Assembly (NCBI GenBank): GCA_031288935.1
Contig: JAITQL010000175.1
Coordinates: 1-7,142 of the forward strand
DNA length: 7,142 bases
Direction: 5' to 3'
DNA from: Tannerella sp.
GTDB lineage: Bacteria; Bacteroidota; Bacteroidia; Bacteroidales; Tannerellaceae
The notes beneath the pieces were generated by a model. The model was not told the origin of the DNA and did not search any database. It saw only the letters and a program-made list of their open reading frames with translations. Positions 5,681 to 7,142 of this stretch are shown here, in pieces. How positions within the stretch are numbered: position 1 is the first letter of the stretch; each line of letters starts with the position of its first letter. The translations under genes and the position numbers were made by a program.

Positions 5681-7142
5681 ATGACCCCTTTTCTGCAACA
5701 GGTAGCGACGGCTTTTTACCGGCAATACGGAACGGAGATTCAACACCTGGCGTTTGTTTTTCCAAACCGCCGGGCGGGACTGTTTTTCAGGAAATACCTC
5801 GCCCGGGCAGCCGGGAAACCGCTCTTTGCTCCGGCTGTACTGACCATTAGCGGACTGTTTTTCCAGCTGAGCGGCAAACAGCCGGCAGACCGTATCCGGC
5901 TGCTGTTTCTGCTGTACCGGATTTATATCCGTCACAGCGGACGGGAGGAGGCGTTTGACGATTTCGTGTACTGGGGCGAGATGCTGCTGAACGATTTCGA
6001 CGATGTGGATAAATACCTGGTCGACGCGCGGCGGCTGTTTACCAATATCACGGATCTGCACGATCTCGAAGCGCATTTCGACTACCTGAACGAATCGCAG
6101 CTGACGGCGATCCGTTCTTTCTGGTCTTCGTTCCGGGCGGAGGGGAAAAATGCCAGTCAGCAGTATTTCCTGAAAATATGGCAGCTTCTTTACGCCGTCT
6201 ACGTCGAACTGCGCGAGACGCTGGCGGCGGAGGGTATCGGCTACGAAGGCATGATTTTCCGGGAAGTGACGGAGCGGATCCGGCGGGAGGGCGGTTGTGA
6301 ACTGCCTTACCGCCGGATCGTCTTCGTGGGGCTGAACGCCCTGACGGCCGCGGAAAAAGACTTGATGACGCTTTTGCAGCAACAGGGCATCGCCGACTTT
6401 TACTGGGACTATCCTTCGGCGATGGTGAAAGACCCCGACAACAAGGCTTCTTTTTTCTCCGAAGACAATCTGACGCGGTTTCCACCGGCTCTGACCCTGC
6501 CGGCCGAAGAGGAGGAAACGATGCCGGAGATAGAGTTGATCGGGATACCTTCGCGCATCGGCCAGGCAAAACAAGTCTATCCGCTGCTGAAGGAAATGCT
6601 GGGCGAACGGCCGGCGATTGATACCGAAGAGGCGTTGCGGACAGCCATCGTCCTGCCCGACGAACAGTTGCTGATTCCGGTACTGCACGCGATTCCGGAA
6701 GAGATCGCGCGGATCAACGTCACGCTGGGCTATCCCCTGTCCGGCGCGCCGGTGGCCTCGCTGATGGAATCGGCGCTGGCCTTGCAAAAGAACCTGCGCG
6801 TCACGGACGGGGAGGGGGCAGGCTTCAATTACCGCGAAACGCTGGCCGTGCTGAACCATCCCTACGTGGCGTCGGCCTGCCGCGAGGCCGTGTCGGACCT
6901 GGTCAGGGAAATCACGCTGAACAACAAAATCCGGGTAACGGCGCAGGAAGCCGGCCGGACGCCGCTTCTGGCGCTGATTTTCTCGCCCGTGCAGGAGGCG
7001 GACGCCCTCTCGGACTACCTGATCGCCGTTTTGCAGGAACTGAACCGGGCGATGACGTCGCTCACTCCCGAAAGGGACGAAGACGGGGCCGTGTGCATGG
7101 ACGAACTGGAACAGGAGTTTATCTTTCATTACTTCACGACCG
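5681..7142 (+). CDS. AddB/RexB-like PD-(D/E)XK nuclease family protein, N-terminal part
   Basis: The frame is open from the ATG at 5681 through the right edge, giving 487 residues of a protein that continues outside the window. Segments resemble the Bacteroidota AddB-type proteins: LAFVFPNRRAGLFFRKYLA (23-41), TISGLFFQLS (55-64), DDFVYWGEMLLNDFDDVDKYL (93-113), YEGMIFREV (188-196), IVFVGLNALTAAEKDL (213-228) and FYWDYP (240-245). In related proteins this N-terminal half is a superfamily I helicase-like fold without a working Walker A loop, as seen here: the VFPNRRAG position has no GKT/GKS. The C-terminal half carries the PD-(D/E)XK nuclease. Together with an AddA helicase-nuclease it would process double-strand DNA ends for recombination. 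The nuclease domain and any addA partner must lie to the right. It starts 43 bp after the GH51 stop; I see no terminator or -7 promoter match in the gap. Confidence 0.88.
   Translation, partial: MTPFLQQVATAFYRQYGTEIQHLAFVFPNRRAGLFFRKYLARAAGKPLFAPAVLTISGLFFQLSGKQPADRIRLLFLLYRIYIRHSGREEAFDDFVYWGEMLLNDFDDVDKYLVDARRLFTNITDLHDLEAHFDYLNESQLTAIRSFWSSFRAEGKNASQQYFLKIWQLLYAVYVELRETLAAEGIGYEGMIFREVTERIRREGGCELPYRRIVFVGLNALTAAEKDLMTLLQQQGIADFYWDYPSAMVKDPDNKASFFSEDNLTRFPPALTLPAEEEETMPEIELIGIPSRIGQAKQVYPLLKEMLGERPAIDTEEALRTAIVLPDEQLLIPVLHAIPEEIARINVTLGYPLSGAPVASLMESALALQKNLRVTDGEGAGFNYRETLAVLNHPYVASACREAVSDLVREITLNNKIRVTAQEAGRTPLLALIFSPVQEADALSDYLIAVLQELNRAMTSLTPERDEDGAVCMDELEQEFIFHYFTT

Noticed and set aside
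4135..5682. Long minus-strand open frame (about 515 codons) opposite the GH51 gene
   Set aside because: It is the antisense shadow of a G+C-rich gene whose + strand frame has catalytic motifs and a signal peptide; the shadow protein is Arg/His/Val-rich with no family motif.
5615..7129. Long minus-strand open frame (about 504 codons) at the right end
   Set aside because: The + strand frame from 5681 matches AddB-like proteins throughout; the antisense translation is Gln/Arg-rich and unrecognisable.

Overview
The window most likely comes from a Bacteroidota genome, probably Bacteroidales, with a fairly high G+C content. Three things point there: a match to the Bacteroidota -7 promoter consensus TAnnTTTG ahead of a secreted GH51 glycosidase, gene starts without convincing Shine-Dalgarno sequences, and a nuclease/helicase-like gene (5681 onward) whose motifs resemble the AddB-type proteins of that phylum. 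I cannot name the genus from sequence alone. All supported genes are on the + strand.

Layout: (1) Positions 1-483 are a strict 21-bp tandem repeat of 23 units without an indel. It has two blocks, nine units of one family and fourteen of a related family, and probably continues left of the window. It stays open in all three forward frames, so its protein-coding status is uncertain. (2) Positions 532-3899 hold a compact four-gene operon: cysH (APS reductase), a stand-alone precorrin-2 dehydrogenase/sirohaem synthase domain, hemA (glutamyl-tRNA reductase) and hemL (glutamate-1-semialdehyde aminomutase). Spacings are 13 bp, a 4-bp ATGA overlap and a roughly 28-bp overlap. (3) A 25-bp-stem hairpin at 3923-3976 ends the operon. 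(4) After a 193-bp intergenic region with a likely promoter, a secreted GH51 alpha-L-arabinofuranosidase occupies 4093-5637. (5) From 5681 to the right edge runs the N-terminal half of an AddB/RexB-like PD-(D/E)XK nuclease family protein.

The operon makes biochemical sense. HemA and HemL form 5-aminolevulinate from glutamyl-tRNA, the first steps of all tetrapyrrole synthesis. The third enzyme oxidises precorrin-2 towards sirohaem. Sirohaem is the cofactor of assimilatory sulfite reductase, which uses the sulfite made by CysH. The operon therefore couples sulfate assimilation to supply of its cofactor. Sulfite reductase, ATP sulfurylase, uroporphyrinogen methyltransferase and hemB/C/D are not in the window.

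The most unusual items are the two-family 21-bp array abutting the operon and the HemA, which lacks the C-terminal dimerisation domain and the usual glycine-rich nucleotide-binding loop. I see no CRISPR array, transposase, tRNA, rRNA or clear new defence system.
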